A stretch of DNA of 64,000 bases from an uncultured Marvinbryantia sp. (GTDB lineage Bacteria; Bacillota; Clostridia; Lachnospirales; Lachnospiraceae): assembly GCF_905201705.1 (NCBI RefSeq), contig NZ_CAJKOX010000003.1, positions 89,168 to 153,167 of the forward strand, in the 5' to 3' direction. Shown here in pieces: positions 50,251-59,368 of the stretch. Made by a program: the position numbers and the translations under genes. The notes under the pieces were generated by a model. It searched no databases and was not told the origin of the DNA. It saw only the letters and a program-made list of their open reading frames with translations. Positions within the stretch are counted from its first letter, which is position 1. Each line of letters opens with the position of its first letter.

Positions 50251-51624
50251 TTATTTCCTGTCCTCCACCGCCACAAAATCCGTGTGCTCTCCAACATATT
50301 TGTACGCCGGACGGATGATCTTGTTTGCGCTGATCAGCTCCTCTAAGCGGTGCGCGCTCCAGCCAGGCATACGCGCGATCGCAAAGATCGGCGTAAACAA
50401 CTCCTGCGGGATGCCGAGCATCGCATACACGAAACCGCTGTAGAAATCAACATTCGCGCAGACATTTTTGAAAAGCTTGCGCTGCTCCATGATAAGCTGC
50501 CCAGCCAGACGCTCCACCAGCTCATAAAGCGCAAATTCTTCCATCATGCCCTTTTCCTGCGCAAGATCCTTCGCAAAGCGCTTTAAAATAACCTCACGCG
50601 GATCAGACAGCGTGTAAACGGCATGTCCCATACCGTAAATCAGGCCGGAATGATCGAAAGCTTCTTTATTCAGTATCTTCTTCAGATAGGCAGCGACCTC
50701 CTCCTCGTTTGTCCAGTCGGAAATATGCGCTTTAATATCCGCGAACATATTCTGTACCTTAAGGTTTGCGCCGCCGTGACGCGGTCCCTTCAGCGAGCCG
50801 ATGGATGCCGCCACGGAAGAGTAGGTATCGGTGCCGGAGGATGTGACAACATGCGTCGTAAAGGTGGAGTTATTACCACCGCCGTGCTCCGCATGGAGGA
50901 TCAGCGCGATGTCAAGCACCTTCGCCTCCAGCTCTGTGTACTCGCCGCTCGGACGCAGCATCAGCAGGATGTTTTCCGCCAGCGACAGCTCCTTTTTCGG
51001 ATTGCGGATCAGCAGTGTATCATCCTTGCGGAAGTGACGATATGCATGATAGGAATAAACCGCGATCAGCGGAAGCTTCGCGATCAGCTCCAGGCACTGG
51101 CGCAGAACGTTTCTCACGGAAATATCCTCAGGGTTTTCATCGTAGGTGTATAAGGTCAGTACGCAGCGCTGCATTGCATTCATCATATTGTCGTTGGATG
51201 CCTTCATGACCACATCACGCACAAAACGGCTTCCCAGCTCCTGCATCTCCTGCATCACATTAAGAAATGTTCTCAGCTCCTGCTGCGTCGGCAGTTTGCC
51301 GAAGATCAGCAGATAGACCGTCTCCTCAAAACCAAACTTACGCCCCTGCAGTCCGTTTACGATATCAGAAACATTAATTCCCTGATAATAAAGCGCTCCC
51401 TCCGCCGGAATCTGCCGGCCGCCGACCAGATCGTAGGCAACCACGTCTGAAATCTCCGTCAGACCGGTGAGCACGCCCTTACCGGCGGAATCGCGCAGAC
51501 CACGCTTTACATCGTACTCCACATAAAGGTTCGGGTCGATGCGGTGTCCGTTGAGAAGCTCTTTCTCAAGCCTGCTCCAGTCACACTTTAAATCTTCTAT
51601 ACTTGTCATTTCAACATCCTGCAT
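50251..51624 (-). CDS. gltA: Citrate synthase
   Basis: This 457-residue enzyme condenses acetyl-CoA and oxaloacetate to citrate, here probably in an incomplete cycle leading to glutamate. Catalytic residues are visible: His in ILHAEHGGGNNSTF near 265, His in YGMGHAVYTLSDPRE near 335 and Asp in CANVDFYSGFVY near 400. A frame extension to 51750 exists, but it runs through two leader hairpins; GGAGG 8 bases before the ATG at 51624 decides the start. It is transcribed alone from a promoter near 51.72 kb. Confidence 0.95.
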   Translation of the reverse strand: MQDVEMTSIEDLKCDWSRLEKELLNGHRIDPNLYVEYDVKRGLRDSAGKGVLTGLTEISDVVAYDLVGGRQIPAEGALYYQGINVSDIVNGLQGRKFGFEETVYLLIFGKLPTQQELRTFLNVMQEMQELGSRFVRDVVMKASNDNMMNAMQRCVLTLYTYDENPEDISVRNVLRQCLELIAKLPLIAVYSYHAYRHFRKDDTLLIRNPKKELSLAENILLMLRPSGEYTELEAKVLDIALILHAEHGGGNNSTFTTHVVTSSGTDTYSSVAASIGSLKGPRHGGANLKVQNMFADIKAHISDWTNEEEVAAYLKKILNKEAFDHSGLIYGMGHAVYTLSDPREVILKRFAKDLAQEKGMMEEFALYELVERLAGQLIMEQRKLFKNVCANVDFYSGFVYAMLGIPQELFTPIFAIARMPGWSAHRLEELISANKIIRPAYKYVGEHTDFVAVEDRK

Positions 51625-51648
51625 AAACAGCACCTCCTCATATGCAAA

Positions 51649-51705
51649 GACACCGGTTGCGGTACATCTTCGTAACCGGTGTCGGCAGGAATTCCCAGAA
51701 TTCCT
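51649..51705 (-). promoter_or_regulatory. Two perfect hairpins in the citrate synthase leader
   Basis: GACACCGGTT (51649-51658)/AACCGGTGTC (51674-51683) and AGGAATTC (51687-51694)/GAATTCCT (51698-51705). They are back to back between the promoter and the ribosome site, 25 bases upstream of the start codon. No T-run follows, so they are not simple terminators; stabilising or regulatory roles are possible. Confidence 0.7.
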
Positions 51706-51709
51706 TTTC

Positions 51710-51738
51710 ATATTACACGAAAATAAGTTATCCTGCAA
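51710..51738 (-). promoter_or_regulatory. Promoter of the citrate synthase gene
   Basis: TTGCAG (51738-51733) and TAATAT (51715-51710), minus strand, 17-base spacer. Transcription would begin at the first leader hairpin. Confidence 0.65.
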
Positions 51739-51789
51739 CATTTTTTTCACCGGTACATTTTCCTGGCCATTTTTTATAATAGTTCTTAT

Positions 51790-54700
51790 CTATTTTTTTA
51801 TCTCATTTCTCACAAAAGCGCTGTGACTTTCCCCCTCGTCGGTTGTTTTCTGATTATAGAAAACGGCGCTTCCTGTCTGTCCCTTGCTCACATCCAGAAC
51901 GGCCGTCTCCCCGGAAAGGATACCGTTTGTTATACTGTGAATGCTCTCCAGCCGGTAGCGCATGGTTTTTTCCTCCGATACGGTATACCAGCCTGCCGGC
52001 ACCGTCAGGCTTACTGATTCCGAGGCTTTGCCGGTGTTCTGTGCATCACTCTGCATAAACGCAACCATCCGATAATAAGTGTGCCGCTTTCCAAGCACAT
52101 CCTCCCCACTGACGCAGAAGGTGAAGGTGGGGTTGCCGTGCGCCCACACAATATCGGCGGCATCGATCTCCTTTGTGAGGATAATCTGCGCCTCCACTGC
52201 TCCCGCCGGAAGCTTTACTGTAACAATATTGGTCTCCTTCTCTTCGTACAGCGGGCTGCCCTGTGCCCAGACTGTCTTCATCCGCGCTTTGTTTGGTACA
52301 ACGTACCAGCGCCTGTTTCCGGAAATCTGCTCGTATGCGCTGCAGTCATATCCGTCCTTCAGGCGGCAGGTAATATCAAACCGCAGCGTCTGATTATCCA
52401 GTGCGGGCGGATTTTTCTTAAAATCACAGGAGATCACAACATTCTGTCCTGAGACGGATGTCGTCCACTGCGAGGCCGCCGTAAACTTTCCCGACTCATT
52501 GCTAAATACCTTTGCCGAAATGTATTCCAGGCACGGCTCCAGCTCGTCCGTCAGCACCATCTGTACCGGTTTCCATATTTCTTCATTGTGCGGTACTGTC
52601 TGAAAAACGCTGAATACGATTGTTTCCCCGGCATCGGAAAGCTGTTTTTCCCGCATGCTCTCCGACTGATCCAGCCCCTTTACCGGCGCCGAAAACGATG
52701 TCCGCTGCACCGACGCCTGCGTGGTCACTTTATTTGAAGTCATTGAAACAGCCGTCTGCCCGCTGTGTTTGCTGGCAAGTGCAGCCGTGTTTACCACCTT
52801 ATAAACGGCTGTGTTCTTTGTCTGTGTAGGCTTTATCTCCTCCGGATCCATCCGCACCTTAAACACAAAGGTATAGGTCCGCCCATACAGAGCGGCACTC
52901 TTTAGATTAACAGGCGTGATGCTTACCGTATCATTCTTTTGCACGCACTGAAAGCTGCCCGCAGCATTTTTTCCGCTTTCCAGACAGGTGATCTTCATTG
53001 ATCCCACATAATCCACGCCTGCCGGAAGCACATCCTCAATTACCAGCTTCTCATAATAATTGTTAGGTGTCTGCCAGGGAATATATTGCTCGATCTTATA
53101 GTAATATTCCGAGGTGATCTTCGGCAATGTATTCGTCTGTTCCCATGAAACGCCGTCATTTGACACATACTTTTTCGGATATGCGGAATCCATCGGAACC
53201 GGCACATCCACGTCCGACTGCCTTACAATGCCAAGCGTCACCTCATCCGGTTTGCCGTTTTTCAGTGATTCGTTCCTCTTTGCAATACTCGCCTTACTCA
53301 CACGGTAATCCGAGCTGTCCTGAATATGATCCCGATACCCTATCGCAACATAATAGGTGGAGCAATTTTTCAGGACAAAGCCCACATTTCCCCTCGTATC
53401 GTTTGCCGGAAGCTGTCCCGATGCCGTCACAAACAGGTAGGTATTGCCGTCCGCTTTTGATACCTGTGATTTATAATATACCGTAGAATTCGCCGACTGG
53501 TAAAGTTTCTTCGCTATGCTGCCGGTTTCCGTGCGGATACCAAATCTCTGGGAATTGTCGATCTCCCACCACTGGAACCGGCTGTTCACTGCAACTGCCT
53601 TCTGCTTAGCATCTCCGTGCTTAAAATATTCCATCTTCATTATATATTCACCCATAGTCGGCATGAAATACCACGCAATTTTGCTCCGGCTGAATCCCAT
53701 AGGCGGATAGGACGGCACCTCCGCGCCGTCACTTCCCGCGTATGTTTTGTTTGTGTAGGCAGTAACAGTCATTTTCAGGTCATACCAGACGCCATCCTTA
53801 AACAAAATCTTCTGATAGACTCCGCCGAATTTTCCCGCCGACGCATTGTTGGTCGGATAGAAGATATAGATATCTCCGTCTGATTTCGTCATCGTTTTTA
53901 CTGCGCTCCCTGCAGTGTTAAACGGTTCAAAGGATGAGATGCCGCTGTACCAGGTCGCTGCCCGGTAGGCGCCGTCCAGCTCGGAAGTACTCATCAGACG
54001 AAAGCCGCTGCCGGAAGCTGTCACCGGATTTCCGCTTGGTGGCAGCGCTGCACGCGCAGCCAGCAGCTGTATCCCCTTCAGGCTCTCCAGTCCAACGTCT
54101 GCTTCCTGCCCGGATTCTGTATCGGATTCTGTATCAGATTCTGTACCGGCTTCAGACGGATCCTCCGTCATCCCGGATTCAGCCTCTCCTCCCGGCGTTT
54201 CCGCCTGCCCGTCCGGACTTTCCGTTTCCGGCGTGTCAGCTTCCTCCTCTGCATACAAAAGTGAGAACCAGCCGGTTTCCTCCGTTTCAAAAACAAATGT
54301 AACCGAACGCTTTTCATCGTCCAGTATCATCCGCTTTCCCGGAATTTCCCGAAACTCATCATTTTTCCCCTGCCAGGCGATGTGTAAAGCTTCCATCCAA
54401 TCGCTTTCGACTGGAACTTCGGCAGAATCCTGCACCTGACAAAACGCCTGATAGATATCCTCATCACAGATCGTCAGTCGGATCTCTGCCTCGCCCGGAA
54501 GACTTATTTCCGCCCCCTGTGCATCCGTAAACAGCAGATAGTATGGGAGAAATATCTGTACATTTTCCACTGTTTTCTCAGGAAGCGCCTGATCCCATGC
54601 GGCAAGCAGAGCATCTTCCAGTTTTTTACAGTGCATTTCTTTTTCTTCCGTTTCTCCGATCATATCCGCGATGCAGAGTACCCGGAAGCTCACGTCTTCC

Positions 54701-55512
54701 GCGAATAACTCTCCTTCTTTTAAGAAAATAAATACCTCTGTATCGCCATTTGTATCCGCAAGTACAACTCTGTCCCCCGGCTCTGCGTCAACTCCCATTT
54801 CCGTGCCGGATTCCTCTGTATTCCCGGATTGATCGGACATTTCTGTGTCCGGGTCCATATCTTCCCATCGATCCTGCCCGTTTTCTGTGTCTGTCATTTC
54901 TGTTTCCGCATCCGGTAAGCCCGGTGTTTCTGTACCGGATTCCCCGCTGTCATTTTCCTGCTCCGCCCCGGATGCCTCCTCTGTCATCGGCTCTGCACCG
55001 GAACTTCCCGGATTGCTGTCGTTTTCCTCCTCTTTGCCTGCTGTTACCGGTATGCTGCCCGTCCCTTCTGTGCCGGCTATTTCCGGTGCGCTGCCCGTCC
55101 CTTCCGTGCCGGCTGTTTCCGACGCGCTGCCCGTTCCTTCTGTGCCGGCCGTTTCCGGTGCGCTGCCCGTCCCTTCTGTGCCTGCTGCTTCCGACGCGCT
55201 GCCCGTCCCTTCTGTGCCTGCTGCTTCCGACGCGCTGCCGGTGTTCTCTTCTGTGCCGACTATTTCTTCCTGCGCACTGCCAGCCTTCGTTTCCATGCCA
55301 AATGCTCCTGATGTATTAACCGTCTCCCATTTGGGTATTCTTTCCTCTTTCATTCCTCCTTTTTCCTCAGTCTGGATATCATCTTGCTTTCCTGTCCCTA
55401 TTCCCACCAACCCCTGTGCTGCCACCTGCACAGGGAGGGCGGGAGTAACTGCCGTCATCACCGCCAGAATCCCCGCGGCAATACGGCGTCTCATGAATTT
55501 TTCAGACTTCAT
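51790..55512 (-). CDS. Large secreted surface protein with isopeptide/adhesin-like domains
   Basis: 1,240 residues. An N-terminal signal peptide ends near VQVAAQG (residue 34). Residues 93-152 are five 12-residue repeats of the type SASEAAGTEGTG, inside a long acidic Ser/Thr/Gly/Glu-rich stretch to about 240. A globular region follows (about 245-430), a second acidic linker (about 430-475) and then beta-rich modules. LVIEDVLPAGVDYVGSMKI near 850 and MVLTDELEPCLEYISAKVF near 1010 resemble D2-type fimbrial/isopeptide-forming domains; the last domain (about 1120-1230) is SpaA/collagen-binding-B-like. No LPXTG or C-terminal membrane helix is present, so how it is retained is unknown. It has its own strong promoter. 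Likely an adhesin or matrix protein. Confidence 0.8.
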   Translation of the reverse strand: MKSEKFMRRRIAAGILAVMTAVTPALPVQVAAQGLVGIGTGKQDDIQTEEKGGMKEERIPKWETVNTSGAFGMETKAGSAQEEIVGTEENTGSASEAAGTEGTGSASEAAGTEGTGSAPETAGTEGTGSASETAGTEGTGSAPEIAGTEGTGSIPVTAGKEEENDSNPGSSGAEPMTEEASGAEQENDSGESGTETPGLPDAETEMTDTENGQDRWEDMDPDTEMSDQSGNTEESGTEMGVDAEPGDRVVLADTNGDTEVFIFLKEGELFAEDVSFRVLCIADMIGETEEKEMHCKKLEDALLAAWDQALPEKTVENVQIFLPYYLLFTDAQGAEISLPGEAEIRLTICDEDIYQAFCQVQDSAEVPVESDWMEALHIAWQGKNDEFREIPGKRMILDDEKRSVTFVFETEETGWFSLLYAEEEADTPETESPDGQAETPGGEAESGMTEDPSEAGTESDTESDTESGQEADVGLESLKGIQLLAARAALPPSGNPVTASGSGFRLMSTSELDGAYRAATWYSGISSFEPFNTAGSAVKTMTKSDGDIYIFYPTNNASAGKFGGVYQKILFKDGVWYDLKMTVTAYTNKTYAGSDGAEVPSYPPMGFSRSKIAWYFMPTMGEYIMKMEYFKHGDAKQKAVAVNSRFQWWEIDNSQRFGIRTETGSIAKKLYQSANSTVYYKSQVSKADGNTYLFVTASGQLPANDTRGNVGFVLKNCSTYYVAIGYRDHIQDSSDYRVSKASIAKRNESLKNGKPDEVTLGIVRQSDVDVPVPMDSAYPKKYVSNDGVSWEQTNTLPKITSEYYYKIEQYIPWQTPNNYYEKLVIEDVLPAGVDYVGSMKITCLESGKNAAGSFQCVQKNDTVSITPVNLKSAALYGRTYTFVFKVRMDPEEIKPTQTKNTAVYKVVNTAALASKHSGQTAVSMTSNKVTTQASVQRTSFSAPVKGLDQSESMREKQLSDAGETIVFSVFQTVPHNEEIWKPVQMVLTDELEPCLEYISAKVFSNESGKFTAASQWTTSVSGQNVVISCDFKKNPPALDNQTLRFDITCRLKDGYDCSAYEQISGNRRWYVVPNKARMKTVWAQGSPLYEEKETNIVTVKLPAGAVEAQIILTKEIDAADIVWAHGNPTFTFCVSGEDVLGKRHTYYRMVAFMQSDAQNTGKASESVSLTVPAGWYTVSEEKTMRYRLESIHSITNGILSGETAVLDVSKGQTGSAVFYNQKTTDEGESHSAFVRNEIKK
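55057..55236 (-). repeat. Five 36-base tandem repeats inside the surface protein gene
   Basis: Encode residues 93-152. The units differ by few bases and the amino-acid changes are conservative (S/P and A/T/I alternation), so copy number may vary by slippage or recombination. Confidence 0.9.
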
Positions 55513-55604
55513 GACGTCATTTCCTCCTTCATCAATATAGCGACTGCGTTTTTACTCTTCTGGTAAGTGTGGCGAAATACCAGGACTCTTCGAAATGTAT
55601 GGAT

Positions 55605-55633
55605 ACTATATCATGTTTTTGTGATATTGTCAA
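55605..55633 (-). promoter_or_regulatory. Promoter of the surface protein gene
   Basis: TTGACA (55633-55628) and TATAGT (55610-55605) on the minus strand with a 17-base spacer, giving a leader of about 85 bases. Confidence 0.87.
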
Positions 55634-55717
55634 TATGATATATGATTTTATTTTTTAAAATATGATTTTTTCGCCGGCGCACGGCACCCTGCTGCGTGGG
55701 CTATCCGCAGTTCACTA

Positions 55718-55757
55718 AAATACGTCCGCCGAACGTTTTTGTCGTATGCATAGCAAC
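55718..55757. repeat. Terminator-like repeat cassette, copy C
   Basis: Same 40-base element as at 10221 and 37075, with the invariant GTTTTTGTCGTATGCAT block. It lies beyond the terminator of the MFS gene. Confidence 0.75.
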
Positions 55758-55760
55758 ACA

Positions 55761-55794
55761 AACCAGAGGCAGGAATTTCCTCCTGCCCCTGGTT
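55761..55794 (-). terminator. Terminator downstream of the MFS gene
   Basis: AACCAGAGGCAGGA (55761-55774) pairs with TCCTGCCCCTGGTT (55781-55794), 14 bp with one mismatch, 6-base loop. It sits about 150 bases after the MFS stop codon; the stretch between holds no gene I can support. Confidence 0.75.
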
Positions 55795-55940
55795 CAGCTC
55801 GCTCATCTTCTCTGCGGCAGCGTTATTTGCCGCTTTTCTTTTTTCAGCCCGGAATGGTGTAATTGCCGCTGTACACAACCATGTACAGGATGTTTTTGCA
55901 TGCCTGACACATTGCGGGTACCAGCATCGCGAAATCCGTA

Positions 55941-57131
55941 TCACTGCACGCCTGCTTTTCTCATTTTCCGGCAGAGCAACACGCCGGTCAGCAGCAGCAC
56001 CGGGAAAACGATGCCCGCCAGAATACCCATTTTCAGATTATCCCCGAGCGCACTCGACACCATGCCGACCAGCGTCGGACCGCCGGAGCAGCCAAGATCA
56101 CCGCCAAGTGCAAGCAGTGCGAACATCGCGGTGCCGCCTCTCGGAAGAGCCGCGGACGCCTTACTGAAGGTGCCCGGCCACATGATTCCCACGGAAAGTC
56201 CGCAGATTGCACACGCCACCAGGCTGAGCTGCGGAATCGGCAGGAGTGAAACGCCCAGATAGGCGAGAATACAGAGGCAGCTGCTGTAAATCATAAACTT
56301 ATCCAGGTTGATGCGATCGCCATATTTTCCATAGAAGGCTCTGGAGGTTCCCATGAGGATCGCGAACGCCATCGGTCCCGCCAGGTCGCCAAGGGTTTTG
56401 GAAATGCCCAGCCCTTTCTCCGCGAAGGTCGACGCCCACTGGCTGACCGCCTGTTCGCTCGCGCCCGCGCAGACCATCATGATCAGAAGAATCCAGAAAA
56501 TCTTAATTCTGAAAAGCTCATTCATCTTAAGCCCCGTCTCTCCCTCTTCCATCAGGCTTGCAATCGGAACCTTCGTAAATACATACGCGTTGCACGCCGG
56601 GATGATCGCCCATATCAGCGCCATGATTTTCCAGTTCTGCGTGCCAAATAGCTGGAAAAATACCGTGGACAGGAACACCACACCCACATGTCCCCAGCAG
56701 TAGAAGGAATGCAGCATACTCATCGTCTTTTCTTTATTATCGGACGGACATGCTTCTACAACCGGGCTTACCAGGACCTCCAGCAATCCGCCGCCGACTG
56801 CGTAGATCATTACCGCGATGAGAATACCGGCAAACGGCGACGGCATTACCTCCGGCAGAACCGTCAGAAACACAAGCCCTGCCGCCGACAGCACATGCGC
56901 AATGATCATCGACGCGCGGTAGCCGATCTTATCGACAAACCCCACTGACAAAAGATCCACCAGAAGCTGCACGCCGAAATTAAAAGTAACGAGCAGCGTG
57001 ATCTGCGAGAGCGGAATGCTGTAGCTTCTCTGGAACGTTAAAAACAAAAGCGGCACAAAATTGTTTACGATCGCCTGCACAATATACGCCGTAAAACAGG
57101 CGGTAATCGTTTTGTTGTATTGATTTTTCAT
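55941..57131 (-). CDS. Major facilitator superfamily transporter
   Basis: A 396-residue, 12-helix membrane protein. SVGFVDKIGYRASMIIAHVL near residue 62 matches the MFS loop 2-3 signature, and GGGLLEVLVSPVVEACPSDN near 112 resembles FucP/NarK-like sugar porters. The substrate is not readable. It is divergent from an AraC regulator whose N-terminal cupin domain suggests a sugar or sugar-like effector. No enzymes are encoded with it. Confidence 0.87.
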   Translation of the reverse strand: MKNQYNKTITACFTAYIVQAIVNNFVPLLFLTFQRSYSIPLSQITLLVTFNFGVQLLVDLLSVGFVDKIGYRASMIIAHVLSAAGLVFLTVLPEVMPSPFAGILIAVMIYAVGGGLLEVLVSPVVEACPSDNKEKTMSMLHSFYCWGHVGVVFLSTVFFQLFGTQNWKIMALIWAIIPACNAYVFTKVPIASLMEEGETGLKMNELFRIKIFWILLIMMVCAGASEQAVSQWASTFAEKGLGISKTLGDLAGPMAFAILMGTSRAFYGKYGDRINLDKFMIYSSCLCILAYLGVSLLPIPQLSLVACAICGLSVGIMWPGTFSKASAALPRGGTAMFALLALGGDLGCSGGPTLVGMVSSALGDNLKMGILAGIVFPVLLLTGVLLCRKMRKAGVQ

Positions 57132-57177
57132 AACCTTTCTCCTTCCCCGGACGGATATCCGGCATCTCTGAACGGGC

Positions 57178-57201
57178 TATTGTTCACTCCATTCACAGTA
57201 A
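57178..57201. repeat. TTACTG/CAGTAA dyad repeat, short copy
   Basis: CTATTGTTCACTCC...CAGTAA, with one altered base in the left arm; between the divergent MFS and AraC genes. Confidence 0.65.
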
Positions 57202-57242
57202 CCCGAACGGCTACATCATATCTCATTTTTCTTTTAAAATCA

Positions 57243-57272
57243 TTGCACAAAATCACACATTTATGGTACAAT
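57243..57272 (+). promoter_or_regulatory. Promoter of the AraC gene
   Basis: TTGCAC (57243-57248) and TACAAT (57267-57272), 18-base spacer. Confidence 0.65.
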
Positions 57273-57327
57273 ATCGCAAAATCATTTGCTAATGCATTAT
57301 GACTTCCGGCACTGAAAGGAAACCGCC

Positions 57328-58209
57328 ATGAATATCTGGACAGCGATCAAAACCGACGACACGCTCAATGAAAGTGTACAGCACGGAGATACCGACTACC
57401 CATTCGCTTATTATATGGAAAATATCTGGGACTTTGATTTTCACTGCATGGACTGGCACTGGCACCATGAGCTGGAATTCTTCTCCATCACAGAAGGCAC
57501 CGCCATCTGCTGCGCCGGAGCAGACAGGCTGGAGGTTCCCGCCGGATGCGGTATGTTTATTAACAGCGGCGTTCTGCATCGCTTTGAGGCGCAGGCAAAC
57601 ACCTGGATACCGAATATCGTATTTTCGCCCTCCCTGCTGGCTGCGGAAAACAGTCTGATTTACCGGAAATACATTCTTCCCCTTCTGCACTCCGGCATTT
57701 CCTGGCAGTTTTTCTCCCCAAAGGTCACCTGGCAGAAAGAAATTCTGGATATTCTCTCGCAGATCTATCATATGCAGGAGCAGGAAGAAGGCGCAGAATT
57801 TTCCACAATGCGTCTGCTTTTCAACCTGTGGGATATCCTGGTTAAAAACCTCAGCATCTCCGCAAATTCCGGGACGCTTCCGCAACTGGATCATCGTCAG
57901 GCGCGTCTTCAGATTATGATGCAGTACATACACGACCATTACCAGGAGGAGCTTACCCTGCAGAAAATCGCCGACGCCGCATCCATCAGCAAGAGCAGCG
58001 CGCTGCAAATTTTCCAGACAGGCATTCACTGCTCGCCCGTGTCATATCTTATCCAGTACCGACTCGCGCAGGCAGCCGACCTTCTTTACACAACAAGAAA
58101 ACCTGTCTCCGCGATCGCGCTGGAAACAGGCTTTACAAGTGCCGGCTATTTCTGCCGGAAATTTAAAGAGCGTTATCAGATGAGTCCGAACGAGTACCGG
58201 GCAAAGTAG
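57328..58209 (+). CDS. AraC-family transcriptional regulator
   Basis: 293 residues: an N-terminal cupin-like sensing domain (WHWHHELEFFSITEGTA near 44) and a C-terminal pair of helix-turn-helices (LTLQKIADAASISKSSALQI near 210; AIALETGFTSAGYFCRKFKE near 262, then YQMSPNEYR). It probably activates the divergent MFS transporter gene in response to its substrate. AAAGGA precedes the ATG. Confidence 0.9.
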   Translation: MNIWTAIKTDDTLNESVQHGDTDYPFAYYMENIWDFDFHCMDWHWHHELEFFSITEGTAICCAGADRLEVPAGCGMFINSGVLHRFEAQANTWIPNIVFSPSLLAAENSLIYRKYILPLLHSGISWQFFSPKVTWQKEILDILSQIYHMQEQEEGAEFSTMRLLFNLWDILVKNLSISANSGTLPQLDHRQARLQIMMQYIHDHYQEELTLQKIADAASISKSSALQIFQTGIHCSPVSYLIQYRLAQAADLLYTTRKPVSAIALETGFTSAGYFCRKFKERYQMSPNEYRAK

Positions 58210-58250
58210 AATCAGAGTTTTCTCTTCCTCCCCTTTGCAATGCAGTTTTA

Positions 58251-58871
58251 CTAAATGTTACCGCTCTCCTCCGCCAGATAGACCTCATAGATTTCCGTCA
58301 GCGCCGCACCGGACTCACAGACATGATCCTGCACAGCGATTGCCTCGACGGGAATCTGAAGGATATCCGAAGCTGTCAGCTCGCCCTCCAGGTAATTGAC
58401 AAGCGTCACGCTCTCAAACAGCGGCGCGGTCTTTTCCCCCGGTTTCACAAGTTCCCGGTATCCGTATATGAAGTTTATGGAATCTGCTGTGCGTTCTGCC
58501 GCGATCCGCTCCCAGCCTTCCGCAGCAATGAAAGAAAAGATTCCGATGTCCGCCGGCGGCTCCTTCCTATGCGTCTGCGGATTTACCACGGAAATGCACT
58601 TTACCGGAACGGACACCCGCAGAAAAATCCAGGCATCGCTTTTCCCCGTATTCGTTGCGGTTGGATTCTTGGGCACGACACTCCCCGGAACGAGTCCAAG
58701 CGCGTTCTCCGGCTGCCAGGAGGGTTCCGTCAGCTCAACATCCACCGACCCGGACGAGATCAGATTGACAAGCGCCTTTGGATGTTCTGTCAGATAGGCA
58801 TTGGTCAGTCCGGAGGAGGCCGCAAAAAGAGACACTCCCAGGAATGCCGCTGCCGCTTTTTCTGTTTTCAT
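58251..58871 (-). CDS. SipW-dependent secreted protein (CalY/TasA-like), 206 residues
   Basis: The N-terminus has the SipW-type signal GVSLFAASSGLTNAYLT, where a hydrophobic stretch ends in A-Y-L-T, the pattern of camelysin/TasA-like proteins. The mature part (about 28-206) is predicted beta-rich with conserved PTATNTGKSDAWIFLRVSV near 70, the paired-strand region seen in such fibre-forming proteins. It probably becomes an extracellular fibre or matrix component after SipW cleavage. Its ATG overlaps the sipW stop codon (ATGA), so the two are coupled. Confidence 0.8.
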   Translation of the reverse strand: MKTEKAAAAFLGVSLFAASSGLTNAYLTEHPKALVNLISSGSVDVELTEPSWQPENALGLVPGSVVPKNPTATNTGKSDAWIFLRVSVPVKCISVVNPQTHRKEPPADIGIFSFIAAEGWERIAAERTADSINFIYGYRELVKPGEKTAPLFESVTLVNYLEGELTASDILQIPVEAIAVQDHVCESGAALTEIYEVYLAEESGNI

Positions 58872-59368
58872 TGCATTGTTACCCCCTTTTCCCGGATTTT
58901 CAGTATATTTACAAGAATCATTTTTATCAGTACGAGCCAGAGAAACAATCCCGCAAGTATCAGCTTTTCCCCAATTCCTCCAAACAGCATGGCAGCATAG
59001 CCCAGACAGGGCACGGTGAATCGAACGACGCCCATCACTTCCTCCTCATGCACCAATCTTCCGTCCGGCTGCTCATTGGCATCTCCCTTCGCCGCAAGGA
59101 CGCGCGCCTCTTCGTCCTTTCCGGCAACCCTGTGCGTGACATATACGCCGCTCGCACTGGCGCAATAGGTGATGATGTCGCCTGTTCTGATGTTTTCAAA
59201 CGCTGTTTTTTTCACATAGACCGCACTGCCCACAGGAATCTCCGGCATCATGCTCGCGCTGAGTACTGTGTAAACCTCCAGTCCGAAAAGCTGCGGCGCT
59301 GCCACCGCCGCCACGAACAAACATGTTATCGCCAGCAGGCAATCAATCATCCTCGTTATCACTTTCAT
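58868..59368 (-). CDS. sipW: Signal peptidase I, ER-type (SipW)
   Basis: A 166-residue membrane protease with an N-terminal helix, catalytic Ser39 in LSASMMPEIPVGS and His79 in VYVTHRVAG where ordinary bacterial enzymes have Lys; this Ser-His arrangement defines SipW/ER-type peptidases. A C-terminal helix (about 140-160) anchors it. It should process the AYLT-type proteins encoded around it. GGAGG precedes the ATG at 59368, which lies inside the end of the upstream gene; an in-frame ATG at 59434 lacks a ribosome site. Confidence 0.92.
   Translation of the reverse strand: MKVITRMIDCLLAITCLFVAAVAAPQLFGLEVYTVLSASMMPEIPVGSAVYVKKTAFENIRTGDIITYCASASGVYVTHRVAGKDEEARVLAAKGDANEQPDGRLVHEEEVMGVVRFTVPCLGYAAMLFGGIGEKLILAGLFLWLVLIKMILVNILKIREKGVTMQ

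Noticed and set aside
55648..55944. A 98-codon minus-strand frame between the surface protein and MFS genes
   Set aside because: It crosses the MFS terminator and repeat cassette C; the YAYDKNVR-type peptide is what the cassette encodes by chance at each copy.
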